Below, in pieces: positions 23,066 to 32,323 of a DNA stretch of 32,323 nt. Both the position numbers and the translations under genes were made by a program. The stretch lies in contig JAQRMW010000279.1 in NCBI GenBank assembly GCA_028599075.1, positions 1-32,323 of the forward strand, written 5' to 3'. Positions within the stretch are counted from its first letter, which is position 1. Every line of letters begins with the position of its first letter. The stretch is from Urechidicola sp. GTDB taxonomy: Bacteria > Bacteroidota > Bacteroidia > Flavobacteriales > Flavobacteriaceae. The notes below the pieces were generated by a model. That model saw only the letters and a list, made by a program, of their open reading frames with translations, had not been told where the DNA came from and made no database searches.

Positions 23066-23103
23066 CCGCACTTGATGCGGTACTACACCCCGAATATTTT
23101 CGG
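23066..23103 (-). repeat. 5' tRNA-Pro fragment joined to a short palindrome
   Basis: CTACACCCCGAA at 23083-23094 is identical to 22979-22990, the 5' end of the intact tRNA-Pro (minus strand). Instead of the D-arm it continues into a hairpin with stem CCGCA/TGCGG (23066-23070 with 23076-23080). A second small hairpin, CCGAA/TTCGG, lies at 23090-23103. It seems to be a second tRNA remnant, fused to a REP-like palindrome. Confidence 0.55.
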
Positions 23104-23148
23104 ACTGCAAAGATACAACATAATATCAATTTGCAAAGACTAGATAGC

Positions 23149-25428
23149 TTATAATTTTATTATTTTTTGATGTAGTAGATTTTTATCATTCTCGGTTAAA
23201 ATCTCAAGTATAAAAACACCTTGCTGCAATTCTGAAATTGAAATTGTTGAGCTGTAATTTTCAATTTCGATACTTTTTTGCAACACTAAAACACCAGCCA
23301 TATTGTAGATGTTTATTTTGATTGAACTCTCAATAGTATTGTAGATGGTTAAATAATCTTGAATAGGATTTGGGTAAATCATAATGTCAGATATTAAATC
23401 AGAACCATTACAATCTTCGTCAATATTATTATCATTTACTTCGATGCCAGAAGGATTAATTAATGGATTGTTATCATCACAATCTTCAAAAGAGTAATAC
23501 CCATCACCATCAGAATCAGCATAAAAATAATTTTTCGCAAAGTGAAATGCTTCAACTCCTATTTTCTCACCTAATATTCTTCCAGGAATATCATCTACCG
23601 GAGGGTGAATTCCACCCCATATTCTAGATAAGCTACATTGGTCAGATGCATCTCTGTAGGTTGCCCATTGTAAAACTATATTTTCACTTGGTCCATCTTC
23701 AAAAACTAAAAACTCATTTTGGTTAGCATCGAAAGTTCCCATACCACCTGGAAAAAATTCATCTCCAGTTAATAATGTCATGACTTCAGCTGCTGCTCTA
23801 GAAAAAGTAGAATGACCAGAAACAAAACCTGCAAATGGTGGAGTTACAAATGAAGGGCGTTGATATGGCATCCAATTTTCAGCAAGAATCCAATCGACAC
23901 CTGCAACATCATTTTCAGGATCAATGATAAATTCAGGGCCTTTCCATGCATATAATTTTATTTTTCCAACATACTCATTATTTGTTCCTGCCAATACATC
24001 TCCTTCTTCAATCACTTCAATGTAATTTGGAATTAGTGGTATTCCATGTGGATGATAATTGTCTAAGTTAGGATTAGAACTTTGCCCTTTATCTGCCATA
24101 TATCGGATTGCAGAAATAGGTCTTATATAATCGTAGTAGCCTTTAATTCCCCAAGAGGTTATTGCAACATCATGTACGGTACCTGCCATTAAAAGATAAG
24201 ATTTTACATCCCATTCTAAATCTGATAAGACCTCACCTTGGCCATTAAACTTTTTTTCTAAATCAGGATGGTCATTTACATAATTTAGTAATGTAAACCA
24301 ATGTCCTGGTGGAGTTTCAGAATCCGGGCCATCTGCCCAAAATTCGGCTAAAACCCTACCGTAATCTCCTCTAGGCACCATTTGTGGTGTGTATGGATTT
24401 CCCGTTGAAGGGTTAATTTCTCTACCAATGCTAGCATCTCCACCATTTTCAAAATCATAGAAATTTTTATATTCTTCAAAATTTGTTGGGAAGCTTTGAA
24501 TGTTTCCGATAGATGCTGGTGAAATATCTATCATAGTCTCATCTGCTGGGTCTAGATGGGCAGACCAAACTGATACCATTGCAAATCCCCATTTATAAGG
24601 ATCATCTAACCCGAACACAGTTTCATCATTTTGAATATACCATGGATTTCCTGGGTCGTCATATACCCAATAGTCAAAACCATCTACTGTGTTGATGGTT
24701 GCATCTTCCTCTTTTAAAGAAAAAGGAATTACCTGCCCCCATTCTGGGCTTAAAAAATCAGGTGTATTTAAAGGGATAGGATTACCACTTTGGTCGATAT
24801 ATACTTCTAAAGTTAATGGTTGCCATCTGTTAGGGTCTACAATAGTTGGATTGCCTGGAGCATCAATAATTAAGGATGGATTTATAGGTTCATAAGAAAT
24901 ATTGCCGTAATCATTTTGTTCATTAGCTCCATCTTGTAATCCAAATTGTATTAGTTGTTCGGCAATGTAATTTCCCAAAGCAGCAGGTGAACCTGTAGAG
25001 TAATCAATTGATGTAATGGATTCATCATAATTTAATTCTGACATTAATTCACTACACAATTGTCTTAAGTAAGCTGCATTTGGAGAATTTTGAAACCGAT
25101 GATTTAATAAACGTACGGTAGCATAACTGATAGCTTCATTTTGAGCTTCTTCTATATTAGTTGGACTTGAAATTCCATCAAAATTACAAGAGTAATTCCC
25201 TAGAGTATTTCCAATAAAAAAGGGTTGTGCTTCGTCTTCATAAATTGCCCAAGCATCATACATAGCAACAGAAATATGAAATAAATTTCTGGCATGGATA
25301 GTAGGTCTAGCAAAATCTTTTCTAATAGATTCTAATAATAAGTCATTCCATTGACGCGCAACAGAATGTTGGCTAAAAGAATTGAATGACAGAAAAGTAA
25401 GAGTGAATAAGAGTAGTAGTTTTTTCAT
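23149..25428 (-). CDS. secreted vanadium-dependent haloperoxidase-like protein with type IX sorting domain
   Basis: The 759-residue product has a signal peptide (MKKLLLLFTLTFLSFNSFSQ). A PAP2/vanadium-haloperoxidase core follows, with the oxyanion-binding residues in family order. These are Lys429 and Arg436 in KGYYDYIRP, Ser537-Gly538-His539 in FVSGHST, and Arg602 and His608 in SRIWGGIHPPVDD. Residues 636-677 form an acidic MopE-type metal-binding segment (DSDGDGYYSFEDCDDNNP ... IDEDCNG). The last ~78 residues (IMIYPNPIQDYLTIYN ... HQKIIKL) are a type A sorting domain for type IX secretion. It is therefore predicted to be exported. Whether it binds vanadate and oxidises halides, or is an acid phosphatase, cannot be decided here. 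Confidence 0.85.
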   Translation of the reverse strand: MKKLLLLFTLTFLSFNSFSQHSVARQWNDLLLESIRKDFARPTIHARNLFHISVAMYDAWAIYEDEAQPFFIGNTLGNYSCNFDGISSPTNIEEAQNEAISYATVRLLNHRFQNSPNAAYLRQLCSELMSELNYDESITSIDYSTGSPAALGNYIAEQLIQFGLQDGANEQNDYGNISYEPINPSLIIDAPGNPTIVDPNRWQPLTLEVYIDQSGNPIPLNTPDFLSPEWGQVIPFSLKEEDATINTVDGFDYWVYDDPGNPWYIQNDETVFGLDDPYKWGFAMVSVWSAHLDPADETMIDISPASIGNIQSFPTNFEEYKNFYDFENGGDASIGREINPSTGNPYTPQMVPRGDYGRVLAEFWADGPDSETPPGHWFTLLNYVNDHPDLEKKFNGQGEVLSDLEWDVKSYLLMAGTVHDVAITSWGIKGYYDYIRPISAIRYMADKGQSSNPNLDNYHPHGIPLIPNYIEVIEEGDVLAGTNNEYVGKIKLYAWKGPEFIIDPENDVAGVDWILAENWMPYQRPSFVTPPFAGFVSGHSTFSRAAAEVMTLLTGDEFFPGGMGTFDANQNEFLVFEDGPSENIVLQWATYRDASDQCSLSRIWGGIHPPVDDIPGRILGEKIGVEAFHFAKNYFYADSDGDGYYSFEDCDDNNPLINPSGIEVNDNNIDEDCNGSDLISDIMIYPNPIQDYLTIYNTIESSIKINIYNMAGVLVLQKSIEIENYSSTISISELQQGVFILEILTENDKNLLHQKIIKL

Positions 25429-25450
25429 TTAGTCCGAGTTGATTTCGATG

Positions 25451-25481
25451 TAAAGATAATTCAATATTTGTTTGAAATCAA
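25451..25481 (-). promoter_or_regulatory. promoter for the haloperoxidase-like gene
   Basis: On the minus strand, TTG (plus 25479-25481), a 20-nt spacer and TATCTTTA (plus 25451-25458) match TTG / TAnnTTTG with one mismatch. It lies 22 bp from the ATG. Confidence 0.55.
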
Positions 25482-25576
25482 GAACTATTTTTACGACTAA
25501 GCATTTTTATTATGAAAGCTTATAAATACATTGTAAAAATTTATAAACATATAGATGTAAAGAAACCGAATTCATT

Positions 25577-25584
25577 TATTTTTG
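25577..25584 (+). promoter_or_regulatory. -7 element for trxB
   Basis: TATTTTTG is an exact TAnnTTTG match 21 nt before the trxB ATG. No clear -33 TTG is present. Confidence 0.45.
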
Positions 25585-25605
25585 TAGAGTTAAAAAAGTA
25601 AAATT

Positions 25606-26553
25606 ATGTCAGATACAATTGAAAGAATAAAATGCCTTATTGTTGGTTCAGGACCTGCGGGATATACCGCTGCCATTTATGCTGCACGTGCAGATTTAAA
25701 ACCTGTAATGTATACCGGAATGCAAATGGGAGGACAGTTGACAACGACTACCGAAGTTGATAATTATCCTGGATATCCAAAGGGAACAGACGGAACTGCT
25801 ATGATGGATGATTTTAAAAATCAAGCCGAACGTTTTGGAACCGAAGTGCGTTTTGGCATGGTTACTAAAGTTAATTTTAGTAATGAAGTTGGAGGCATCC
25901 ATAAAGTCACGGTTGATGAGTCAAAAGAGATTGAGGCAGAAACAGTCATTATTTCTACAGGAGCAACGGCTAAATATTTAGGTTTAGAGAGTGAGCAACG
26001 TTTGATTGGTGGTGGAGTTTCAGCTTGTGCCACTTGTGATGGTTTCTTTTATAAAGGACAAGATGTGATTGTAGTTGGGGCAGGAGATACTGCTGCTGAA
26101 GAAGCAACTTATCTTGCAAATATTTGTAAATCGGTTACGATGTTGGTTCGTAGAGATGAAATGCGTGCCTCGAAAGCGATGCAACATAGAGTTAAAAAAA
26201 CAGAAAATATAAAAGTTTTATTTAATACCGAACTGGATGAGGTAATTGGTGATAATGTTGTTGATGCTGTTAGAGTTGTAAATAATCAAACTCAAGAAAA
26301 GCATGAAATTTCTGTAACTGGAGTTTTTATTGCTATTGGTCATAAACCAAATACCGAGTTGTTTAAAGGGGTATTGGATATGAACGAAACAGGGTATTTA
26401 ATTACCAAAGGAAAATCTACCAAAACTAATTTACCAGGAGTTTTTGCAGCAGGAGATGTACAAGATCATGAATATCGTCAAGCAGTTACTGCTGCTGGTA
26501 CAGGTTGTATGGCTGCTTTAGATTCTGAAAGATATTTAGGAGCATTGCTTTAA
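25606..26553 (+). CDS. trxB: thioredoxin-disulfide reductase
   Basis: TrxB is a cytoplasmic FAD enzyme that reduces thioredoxin with NADPH. The 315-residue product has the FAD-binding GSGPAGYTAAIYAARA at about 13-28 and the redox-active CATC at 141-144 (SACATCDGF). It also has the NADPH-binding VVGAGDTAAEEATYLA and the C-terminal GVFAAGDVQDHEYRQAVTAAG FAD motif. Length and motif order are normal. gapN follows after 46 bp in the same direction. Together with the downstream dsbD and periplasmic thioredoxin, it gives this part of the window a thiol-redox character. Confidence 0.96.
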   Translation: MSDTIERIKCLIVGSGPAGYTAAIYAARADLKPVMYTGMQMGGQLTTTTEVDNYPGYPKGTDGTAMMDDFKNQAERFGTEVRFGMVTKVNFSNEVGGIHKVTVDESKEIEAETVIISTGATAKYLGLESEQRLIGGGVSACATCDGFFYKGQDVIVVGAGDTAAEEATYLANICKSVTMLVRRDEMRASKAMQHRVKKTENIKVLFNTELDEVIGDNVVDAVRVVNNQTQEKHEISVTGVFIAIGHKPNTELFKGVLDMNETGYLITKGKSTKTNLPGVFAAGDVQDHEYRQAVTAAGTGCMAALDSERYLGALL

Positions 26554-26599
26554 AAAAGCAAATTGCTATTTCAGGATTTTTATAACTAACTAAATTATT

Positions 26600-28210
26600 A
26601 TGATTAATAACATATTTAAAGATGTAACTATACCCAATCAATTTCAAATTGAAAAACTAATCAACCAAGAGTTATATTTGGTTAATGGTGATTTGAGATC
26701 ATGGTCTGGAGAAACTTCTCCAGTTAATTCTGCAATATTTATTGAGAATTCTGAAGGGAATTTAGAGCGAAAAGTAATAGGTTCTGTTCCATCTATGGCA
26801 GAAGAAAATGCACTTGAAGCATTAGATGCTGCGTACGATGCCTATGATAAAGGTAGAGGCGAATGGCCAACTATGAAAGTTGAGGAGCGTATCAAATGTA
26901 TTGAAGAATTTGCCAAAATGATGGTAGGTACGCGTGATGAAGTGGTAAAATGTATGATGTGGGAAATAGGAAAAACCTATACTGATTCTTGTAAAGAATT
27001 TGACAGGACTATTGAATATATTGCTGACACAATTCAGGATTTAAAAGAAATGGATCGGAAGCATTCTAACCTGCAATTGCACAGTGGGGTTTATGCACAA
27101 GTACGACGTGGCCCATTAGGAGTAGTTTTGTGCATGGGGCCTTATAATTATCCATTAAACGAAACTTTTTGTTTGTTAATTCCAGCTTTAATTTGTGGAA
27201 ATACAACGGTTTTTAAACCAGCTAAATATGGTATTTTATTACTATCACCTTTATTAGAAGCATTTCAAAAATGCTTCCCAAAAGGAGTCGTGAATTTAAT
27301 TTATGGTCGTGGTCGCGTATTGGCAGCACCAATTATGAAAACTGGTAAGGTTGATGTTTTGGCGTTGATTGGTAATAGTAAATCAGCAAATGCATTACAA
27401 CATTTACACCCAAAGCAAAACAGACTTCGACTGGTTTTGGGTTTAGAAGCTAAAAATCCAGGGATTGTATTGCCAGATTGTGATATCGATTTAGCAGTGC
27501 AAGAATGTGTTTTAGGATCTTTATCTTTTAACGGACAAAGGTGTACTGCTTTAAAAATATTGTTTGTTCATAAAGATATTGTTGATGAATTTAACAAGAA
27601 GTTTGTTGAACAAGTTTCAAAACTAAAATATGGGTTGCCATGGGATGATAACGTTTCTTTAACTCCATTACCAGAACCTGATAAACCGTCATACATCAAA
27701 GAATTGGTAGAAGATGCAGTTGCTAATGGTGCAAAAGTATTGAATGAAAATGGAGGCGAATCGATAGATAGCTTTACATTTCCTGCTGTGGTTTATCCAG
27801 CAAATGAAAATATGAGAGTTTTTCATGAAGAACAGTTTGGACCAATTGTTCCGATAGTTCCTTATGGTGATATTGAAGACGCTTTAAACTATGTTTCTGA
27901 ATCTAATTACGGACAGCAAGTGAGTTTGTTTAGCAATTCTGCTGATAGCTTAGCACCCTTAATTGATATGATGGTAAATCAAGTATGCCGTGTAAATATC
28001 AATGCGCAATGCCAACGTGGACCAGATGTTTTTCCTTTTGTGGGGCGCAAAGATTCGGCAGTAAGTACTTTAAGTGTGCATGATGCCATCCGTTCTTTTT
28101 CTATCAGAACTTTGGTTGCATTTAAAGGAAATAATTTAAACAAAAAAGTGCTCAACACTTTACTAGATACAAAACAATCTAATTTTGTAAATACACATTA
28201 TATATTGTAG
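26600..28210 (+). CDS. gapN: NADP-dependent glyceraldehyde-3-phosphate dehydrogenase (non-phosphorylating)
   Basis: This aldehyde-dehydrogenase-superfamily enzyme most resembles the cytoplasmic GapN group, which oxidises glyceraldehyde 3-phosphate directly to 3-phosphoglycerate with NADP and makes no ATP. The 536-residue product has the cofactor segment [15 protein letters not shown], the general base Glu283 in LGLEAKNPG and the nucleophile Cys315 in NGQRCTALK. The late [10 protein letters not shown] motif is also intact. At 536 residues it is longer than the roughly 480 of classical bacterial GapN, with extra sequence at both ends. Substrate assignment rests on family resemblance; another aldehyde dehydrogenase role is possible. 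It lies 46 bp after trxB, with which it may be co-transcribed as an NADP(H)-linked pair. Confidence 0.82.
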   Translation: MINNIFKDVTIPNQFQIEKLINQELYLVNGDLRSWSGETSPVNSAIFIENSEGNLERKVIGSVPSMAEENALEALDAAYDAYDKGRGEWPTMKVEERIKCIEEFAKMMVGTRDEVVKCMMWEIGKTYTDSCKEFDRTIEYIADTIQDLKEMDRKHSNLQLHSGVYAQVRRGPLGVVLCMGPYNYPLNETFCLLIPALICGNTTVFKPAKYGILLLSPLLEAFQKCFPKGVVNLIYGRGRVLAAPIMKTGKVDVLALIGNSKSANALQHLHPKQNRLRLVLGLEAKNPGIVLPDCDIDLAVQECVLGSLSFNGQRCTALKILFVHKDIVDEFNKKFVEQVSKLKYGLPWDDNVSLTPLPEPDKPSYIKELVEDAVANGAKVLNENGGESIDSFTFPAVVYPANENMRVFHEEQFGPIVPIVPYGDIEDALNYVSESNYGQQVSLFSNSADSLAPLIDMMVNQVCRVNINAQCQRGPDVFPFVGRKDSAVSTLSVHDAIRSFSIRTLVAFKGNNLNKKVLNTLLDTKQSNFVNTHYIL

Positions 28211-28466
28211 GGTTTTTGTATTTGATAGAGAAGAATTCTTAACAAATTTTAACACAATTAGATGTCGCTTTTTATGACTTTTGTAGTGGATATTAAAAGA
28301 TGCTTTTAGAACAAAGATTTTGTTATCTTAGAAAATTATAAAATGCGTGTCATTAATAGTTTAAAATAATTCAATATTAAAGAAAGATATTTAAGATATT
28401 GCGACTAGATGCTTAGACGATTCACAATCGTTTAAAATTGAGTTCAAACCCAAAAAGTAAAATAGA
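28211..28466. other. gene-free stretch between gapN and dsbD
   Basis: No ORF of believable size was found. A small perfect hairpin, ACGATT/AATCGT with a CAC loop, lies at 28417-28431, 35 bp before the dsbD ATG. TAnnTTTG-like sequences are only imperfect here, so the dsbD promoter is not assigned. Confidence 0.4.
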
Positions 28467-30485
28467 ATGAAAAATGTAGTTTTCGGAATTTTAACCTTCC
28501 TGTTTGCTGTTAATTTAAACGCACAAATTCATGACCCTGTTTCTTTCACCACTACGGTTGAGAAAATTTCGGATTCAGATTTTTATTTAGTGGTAACTGC
28601 TAATATTGATAAAGGATGGCATTTATACTCGCAAAATGTACCAGAAGATGGACCGATTGCTACAGCTTTTAACTTTAAAAGTGATAGTAATGAATTTCAA
28701 TTAGTTGGTCAGACTGCAGAAGGAAAAGGCCATACTTCGTTTGACAAGACGTTTGGAATGGAGATCAAATATTTTGAAAATACCGCTACATTTAAACAAC
28801 ACATTCGTTTATTAACCAGTAATAAAATTGACATTGTTGGTGAGATAGAATACATGGTTTGTGATGACACACAATGTTTACCGCCAACCTATAAAGACCT
28901 TAATTTTTCAGTTCAAGGAGCTGCAGGGGCGCTATTGTCAGTTGCTGAAATTGAAAAAATCAGTCAAGAAAAAAAAACATCAGTAGAAAAAAAAAGTGAA
29001 GTAAAGACTGAGGCTAAGAGTAAGAAAGAGAAAAAATCAAAAGAGGATAAGAAAGGACTATGGACACTTTTTATCCTAAGTTTCTTTGCGGGTTTTGCAG
29101 CTTTATTAACGCCATGTGTTTTTCCTATGATTCCGATGACCGTGAGTTTCTTTACCAAACAAAGTAAGAACAAGGTAGTCGGAATTAGAAACGCTATCAT
29201 ATTTGGATTATCAATCATAGTTTTATATGTTTTATTAGGTGTGGTAGTCACCAAAATATTTGGTGCAGATTCACTCAATGCATTGGCAACAAATGTTTGG
29301 TTTAACTTAATTTTCTTTGCCTTATTAATTGTTTTTGCAGTGTCCTTTTTAGGTGCATTTGAAATCACATTACCAAGTTCTTGGGGAACAAAAGTTGACA
29401 ATCAAGCCGATAAAGGAGGTATGATAGGTATCTTTTTTATGGCATTAGCATTGGCAATCGTTTCTTTTTCATGTACCGGGCCAATTGTAGGCACAGCCTT
29501 AGTTGCAGCAGCAGCACAAGGAGGTATAGCACCAATAATAAGTATGTTTGGATTCTCTCTAGCGATTGCATTACCATTTACATTATTTGCAGCTTTCCCT
29601 GGGTGGTTGAACTCGTTGCCAAAATCAGGTGGATGGTTAAATACAGTAAAAGTTGTTTTAGGATTTTTAGAATTAGCATTGGCATTCAAATTCCTTTCTA
29701 ATGCTGATTTAGTGTTAGAATTACATTGGTTAGAACGCGAAGTATTTATTGCTATTTGGATTGCAGTATTTGGAGCCTTAGCATTATACCTTTTCGGAAA
29801 AATACAATTACCACACGATTCTCCCTTGACACATATTTCAGTAGGTAGATTAGGTTTAGGTTTAGTAGTAATGTCATTTACAATTTATATGATTCCGGGT
29901 CTTTGGGGAGCTCCACTTAATTTAATAAGCGCATTCCCACCACCACAACATTATGCCGAATCGCCATATGGAGTTGGGTATGCTAAACTCGGTGGAGGAA
30001 GAACATCTCATGCAGATATTCCCGAAGGAGCACATTTATTGGCTCCTCACGATATCTTATCTTTTGATGATTATGAAACAGGATTGGCATATGCAAAAAA
30101 AGTTAATAAACCTGTGATGATTGATTTTACAGGTAAGGCATGTGTGAATTGTAGAAAGATGGAACAGAACGTTTGGCCAAAAGATAAAGTGCTTAGTATA
30201 CTTAAAAACGATGTGATTTTAATATCCTTATTTGTTGATGATAAACGTCCACTTGATGAAGGTGATGTTGTAGATTCAAAACTTAATCCTGGAAAAAAAT
30301 TGCGTTATATTGGGCAAAAATGGAGTGAATTACAAGCCATTAAATACGGTACTAATGCACAACCTTATTATGTGTTGATGGATCACAGTGAAGAAAACTT
30401 ATTAGACCCAGTTGGGTACACACCAGATGTTGATGAATATTTAGAGTGGTTAAATGAAGGGCTTGCTAATTTTGAAAAGCATTAA
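28467..30485 (+). CDS. dsbD: thiol:disulfide interchange protein DsbD
   Basis: DsbD carries electrons from cytoplasmic thioredoxin across the inner membrane to periplasmic thiol proteins. The 672-residue product shows all three parts. First come a signal peptide (1-20) and a periplasmic N-terminal domain (~21-155), then a Lys/Glu-rich linker. Next is the multi-span membrane domain with redox cysteines Cys217 (TPCVFPMIP) and Cys336 (SCTGPIVG). Last is a C-terminal thioredoxin domain with CVNC at 559-562. Trx reductase is encoded upstream, and a periplasmic thioredoxin converges from the right, overlapping its stop codon by 4 bp. These are plausible electron donor and acceptor systems. Confidence 0.92.
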   Translation: MKNVVFGILTFLFAVNLNAQIHDPVSFTTTVEKISDSDFYLVVTANIDKGWHLYSQNVPEDGPIATAFNFKSDSNEFQLVGQTAEGKGHTSFDKTFGMEIKYFENTATFKQHIRLLTSNKIDIVGEIEYMVCDDTQCLPPTYKDLNFSVQGAAGALLSVAEIEKISQEKKTSVEKKSEVKTEAKSKKEKKSKEDKKGLWTLFILSFFAGFAALLTPCVFPMIPMTVSFFTKQSKNKVVGIRNAIIFGLSIIVLYVLLGVVVTKIFGADSLNALATNVWFNLIFFALLIVFAVSFLGAFEITLPSSWGTKVDNQADKGGMIGIFFMALALAIVSFSCTGPIVGTALVAAAAQGGIAPIISMFGFSLAIALPFTLFAAFPGWLNSLPKSGGWLNTVKVVLGFLELALAFKFLSNADLVLELHWLEREVFIAIWIAVFGALALYLFGKIQLPHDSPLTHISVGRLGLGLVVMSFTIYMIPGLWGAPLNLISAFPPPQHYAESPYGVGYAKLGGGRTSHADIPEGAHLLAPHDILSFDDYETGLAYAKKVNKPVMIDFTGKACVNCRKMEQNVWPKDKVLSILKNDVILISLFVDDKRPLDEGDVVDSKLNPGKKLRYIGQKWSELQAIKYGTNAQPYYVLMDHSEENLLDPVGYTPDVDEYLEWLNEGLANFEKH

Positions 30486-31450
30486 TATTCAGCATCAAGA
30501 ATTTCGTCAATCAATAATTTAAGTTCGGTATAATCTACATCATTATGCTCTGAATATGTTTTAATGAATGCGTAAAGGTCTTCCTTTTTAATTACGCCTG
30601 ATTTAATTTCTTCAGTAGCATTTACTAATAATATTCCAAGTTTATCCTCAATATATTCTCCCCATACTGCAGCAAAATCAGTGTAATTTTTAATAAAATA
30701 TAGTGTTGATGGAGCTTTTAAATCTTGTTGAAAATAGTAAAATATAGTAAAAGGCTCATCTTCAATTAAAGTGCTAGTATCTAATTTATCAAAATACAGA
30801 TTTACCAAATCATTGTTTACATCGCGTTCATACGAATTAGACTCTATAAGGTATTCAGCAATAAAATCAATGTCAGTTTTACTCTTATCTTCTAATATTG
30901 AGAGGTACGTGCCAATAATAACGTCATCAGGTTCTTCAAAATCCTCGATACATGCTATGAGATATTCTGATAGGAGGTTCTCATCCATATCTCCAGCATC
31001 AATTTTTTTCTTTAGTTTATATGATAATGCAGATGTTGGGTCAATCACCCTTTTGCCGAATCCTAAAAGTTCTTGAGCATCCAACGCGCTAGAATATCTT
31101 TTTATGACTTCACCTTTACTGTTTAAAAACAGCAAAGTAGGGTAGGCATCAATACCATATTCTAAGTCAAAATCTATCCCAACTTCAGACTCCATATCAA
31201 TTTGTAGTGAAATAAATTGCTCATTAAAATAGTTGCCAACTTCTAAATCTGGAAACGTATTTGCACTCATCCATTTGCATGGGCCACACCAATCTGCATA
31301 CGCATCAACAAAAATAATTTTGTTTTCTTTTGCTGCCATTTCTTTTGCTTCTTCTAAAGACTTGTCTTTAAAATCAATTCCTGATATGGCATTTGAAATA
31401 GTAGGGCTTAGAAACAGCGCTACAAAAAGCAGCTGAAAAATAGTTTTCAT
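30482..31450 (-). CDS. periplasmic thioredoxin-family protein
   Basis: The 322-residue product has a signal peptide ([21 protein letters not shown]) and a thioredoxin fold over ~25-140. Its active site is WCGPC at 54-58 and the cis-Pro is in IDAYPTLLF. The remaining ~180 residues are helical, Asp/Glu-rich and unassigned. It is predicted to be periplasmic and is a natural acceptor of electrons from the DsbD encoded by the convergent neighbour; the two genes overlap tail-to-tail by 4 bp (30482-30485). The specific client proteins cannot be inferred. Confidence 0.88.
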   Translation of the reverse strand: MKTIFQLLFVALFLSPTISNAISGIDFKDKSLEEAKEMAAKENKIIFVDAYADWCGPCKWMSANTFPDLEVGNYFNEQFISLQIDMESEVGIDFDLEYGIDAYPTLLFLNSKGEVIKRYSSALDAQELLGFGKRVIDPTSALSYKLKKKIDAGDMDENLLSEYLIACIEDFEEPDDVIIGTYLSILEDKSKTDIDFIAEYLIESNSYERDVNNDLVNLYFDKLDTSTLIEDEPFTIFYYFQQDLKAPSTLYFIKNYTDFAAVWGEYIEDKLGILLVNATEEIKSGVIKKEDLYAFIKTYSEHNDVDYTELKLLIDEILDAEY

Positions 31451-31549
31451 ACGATAAGATTTTAGTTGTAGTGAATTAGTAACGTATGTAAATTGCTTTA
31501 TGTTGTTTTGGCTTTAAAATTTTCATTCACAAAACTTTAACATCCGTTT

Positions 31550-31557
31550 TAACTTTG
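31550..31557 (+). promoter_or_regulatory. -7 element upstream of the DUF2911 gene
   Basis: TAACTTTG is an exact TAnnTTTG match 81 nt before the shared leader element and 168 nt before the predicted DUF2911 start. A TTG at the proper -33 distance is not seen. Confidence 0.35.
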
Positions 31558-31637
31558 ATTAACAGAAAATTAACGGACAACACTTTTTATTAGTTTTAAT
31601 ATTGTTGAACTAAAAAACATTCAAAAAACTAACAATT

Positions 31638-31735
31638 ATGAACCGAGCAAGTAAAATGTTTATCAAACAAGTTGATAACAGTAGCGAACAGCATGTGACC
31701 TTAAAAAGCAATATACAAGAACACATGAAAACAAT
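31638..31735 (+). repeat. DUF2911 leader element, copy B of a repeated 5' leader
   Basis: This stretch matches 19104-19204 in three collinear blocks, ending in the identical 15 bases that include the start codon of the following gene. In this copy the reading frame from ATG 31638 stays open (MNRASKMFIKQVDNSSEQHV...) and joins in frame to the DUF2911 signal peptide. The extra 29 residues would hide that signal peptide, so I treat this part as leader, not as mature N-terminus. Confidence 0.65.
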
Positions 31736-32323
31736 TACAAAAGTGATTGGCTATCCATTGATGGTCGCAGCATTATTCTTTTATTCAGAATCAGCACATT
31801 GCCAAACTGTAACAACTCCTAGAAGTGCGAGTCCCGCCTCAGAAATATCCCAAACAATTGGCTTATCAGAAATTACCGTAAACTATTCTAGACCCAAATT
31901 AGTATCGAGGGCTGGAGTTGATCGTAGTGGGCAAATATGGGGGCAATTAGTGCCTTACGGATTTACTACCAACTTTTTAGGCACAGAAATGCCTTGGCGT
32001 GCAGGAGCAAATGAAAATACAATCGTTACTTTTTCTGATGATGTAAAAATTGAAGGAAAAGATTTAGCAGCAGGTAAATATAGTTTGCATAGGAATTGTT
32101 TGAAGACGGTAAAGTAACTCTTATCTTTTCTTCAAATACAACTTCTTGGGGAAGCTTTTACTATAAAGAAAGTGAAGATATTCTAAGAGTTGATGTCATG
32201 AGTAAAGCAACTTCTAAAACAAATGTATTGACCTATGATTTTGTTGATTTTGGAAAAGACTATACCGTGCTTTCTTTAAAGTGGGATGAAAAAGAAATTC
32301 CGATGAAAATAGAATTAGCAACA
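31725..32323 (+). pseudogene. DUF2911 secreted protein, frameshifted and cut by the window end
   Basis: From the ATG at 31725 the product begins with a signal peptide (MKTITKVIGYPLMVAALFFY...) and continues as a DUF2911 domain (TPRSASPASEISQTIGLSEI, VPYGFTTNFLGTEMPWRAGA, DLAAGKYSLH). After His at 32088-32090 the frame ends within nine codons at a TAA (32115-32117). A shifted frame resumes from about 32099 as FEDGKVTLIFSSNTTSWGSF, keeps DUF2911 features, and stays open to the last base. Loss of one base between 32088 and 32100 explains this. It may be a true pseudogene or a sequencing error. The function of DUF2911 proteins is unknown. Confidence 0.8.

Noticed and set aside
22778-23094. Integrated mobile element at the tRNA-Pro 3' end
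   Set aside because: tRNA fragments are present, but there is no integrase, no phage or conjugation gene, and only ~120 bp between the intact gene and the 3' copy.
28964-29689. Two minus-strand ORFs of 145 and 95 codons inside dsbD
   Set aside because: They lie wholly in the coding sequence of a well-supported gene, have low-complexity composition and show no recognisable domain.
31638-31724. Upstream in-frame extension of the DUF2911 ORF as a true N-terminus
   Set aside because: It would bury the signal peptide, and the same sequence occurs as untranslated (frameshifted) leader before pdhB. It is treated as a leader element.

Overview
The window is chromosomal DNA from a member of the Bacteroidota, almost certainly a marine-type Flavobacteriaceae. 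Four things support this. The DNA is AT-rich. Predicted promoters fit the Bacteroidota TTG / TAnnTTTG pattern rather than the sigma-70 consensus. The gliding genes gldB and gldC lie beside nadE. A secreted enzyme ends in a type IX secretion (Por) sorting domain, and DnaG, the FolK-deoxynucleoside kinase fusion and the DUF5686 protein are all of the flavobacterial form. I cannot name a genus from this sequence alone.

Layout. Positions 1-5990 (+) hold pckA, then clpP-clpX and dnaG. Positions 5991-6419 hold two tandem, mutually homologous small ORFs missed by normal length cut-offs. Then come nadE (-), gldB-gldC (+), a folK-deoxynucleoside kinase fusion (-) and sppA (+). Positions 11956-14776 are a minus-strand operon, thyA, a duplicated TonB-C-like secreted protein, and dfrA. 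Upstream on the same strand lie a nucleoside permease with a bifunctional-nuclease-family gene (1 bp apart), then etfB-etfA. A 450-bp divergent region with two perfect palindromes and a 5' leader separates etfB from pdhB (+), which is followed by a DUF5686 outer-membrane protein. Positions 22709-23148 carry tRNA-Pro(UGG) between tRNA fragments. Then follow a type IX-secreted vanadium-haloperoxidase-like enzyme (-), trxB, gapN and dsbD (+), a convergent periplasmic thioredoxin (-), and a frameshifted DUF2911 gene running off the right end.

How the genes fit together. Most of the window is core metabolism and maintenance: gluconeogenic PEP carboxykinase, pyruvate dehydrogenase E1 beta, electron-transfer flavoprotein and non-phosphorylating GAPDH. 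ThyA, DHFR, FolK, the deoxynucleoside kinase and the nucleoside permease form a folate / deoxynucleotide theme spread over 8.7-16.2 kb. TrxB, DsbD and the periplasmic thioredoxin form a thiol-redox theme at 25.6-31.5 kb. ClpXP and SppA represent proteolysis.

Most worth a second look: (1) the tandem ~40-residue basic small proteins at 6093-6419; (2) a ~100-nt leader shared by pdhB and the DUF2911 gene 12.5 kb apart; (3) two perfect palindromes upstream of etfBA; (4) the tRNA-Pro locus with a 5' tRNA fragment on one side and a 3' fragment on the other; (5) an internally duplicated TonB-C-like protein inside the thyA-dfrA operon. I saw no CRISPR array, insertion sequence, prophage or obvious defence system.
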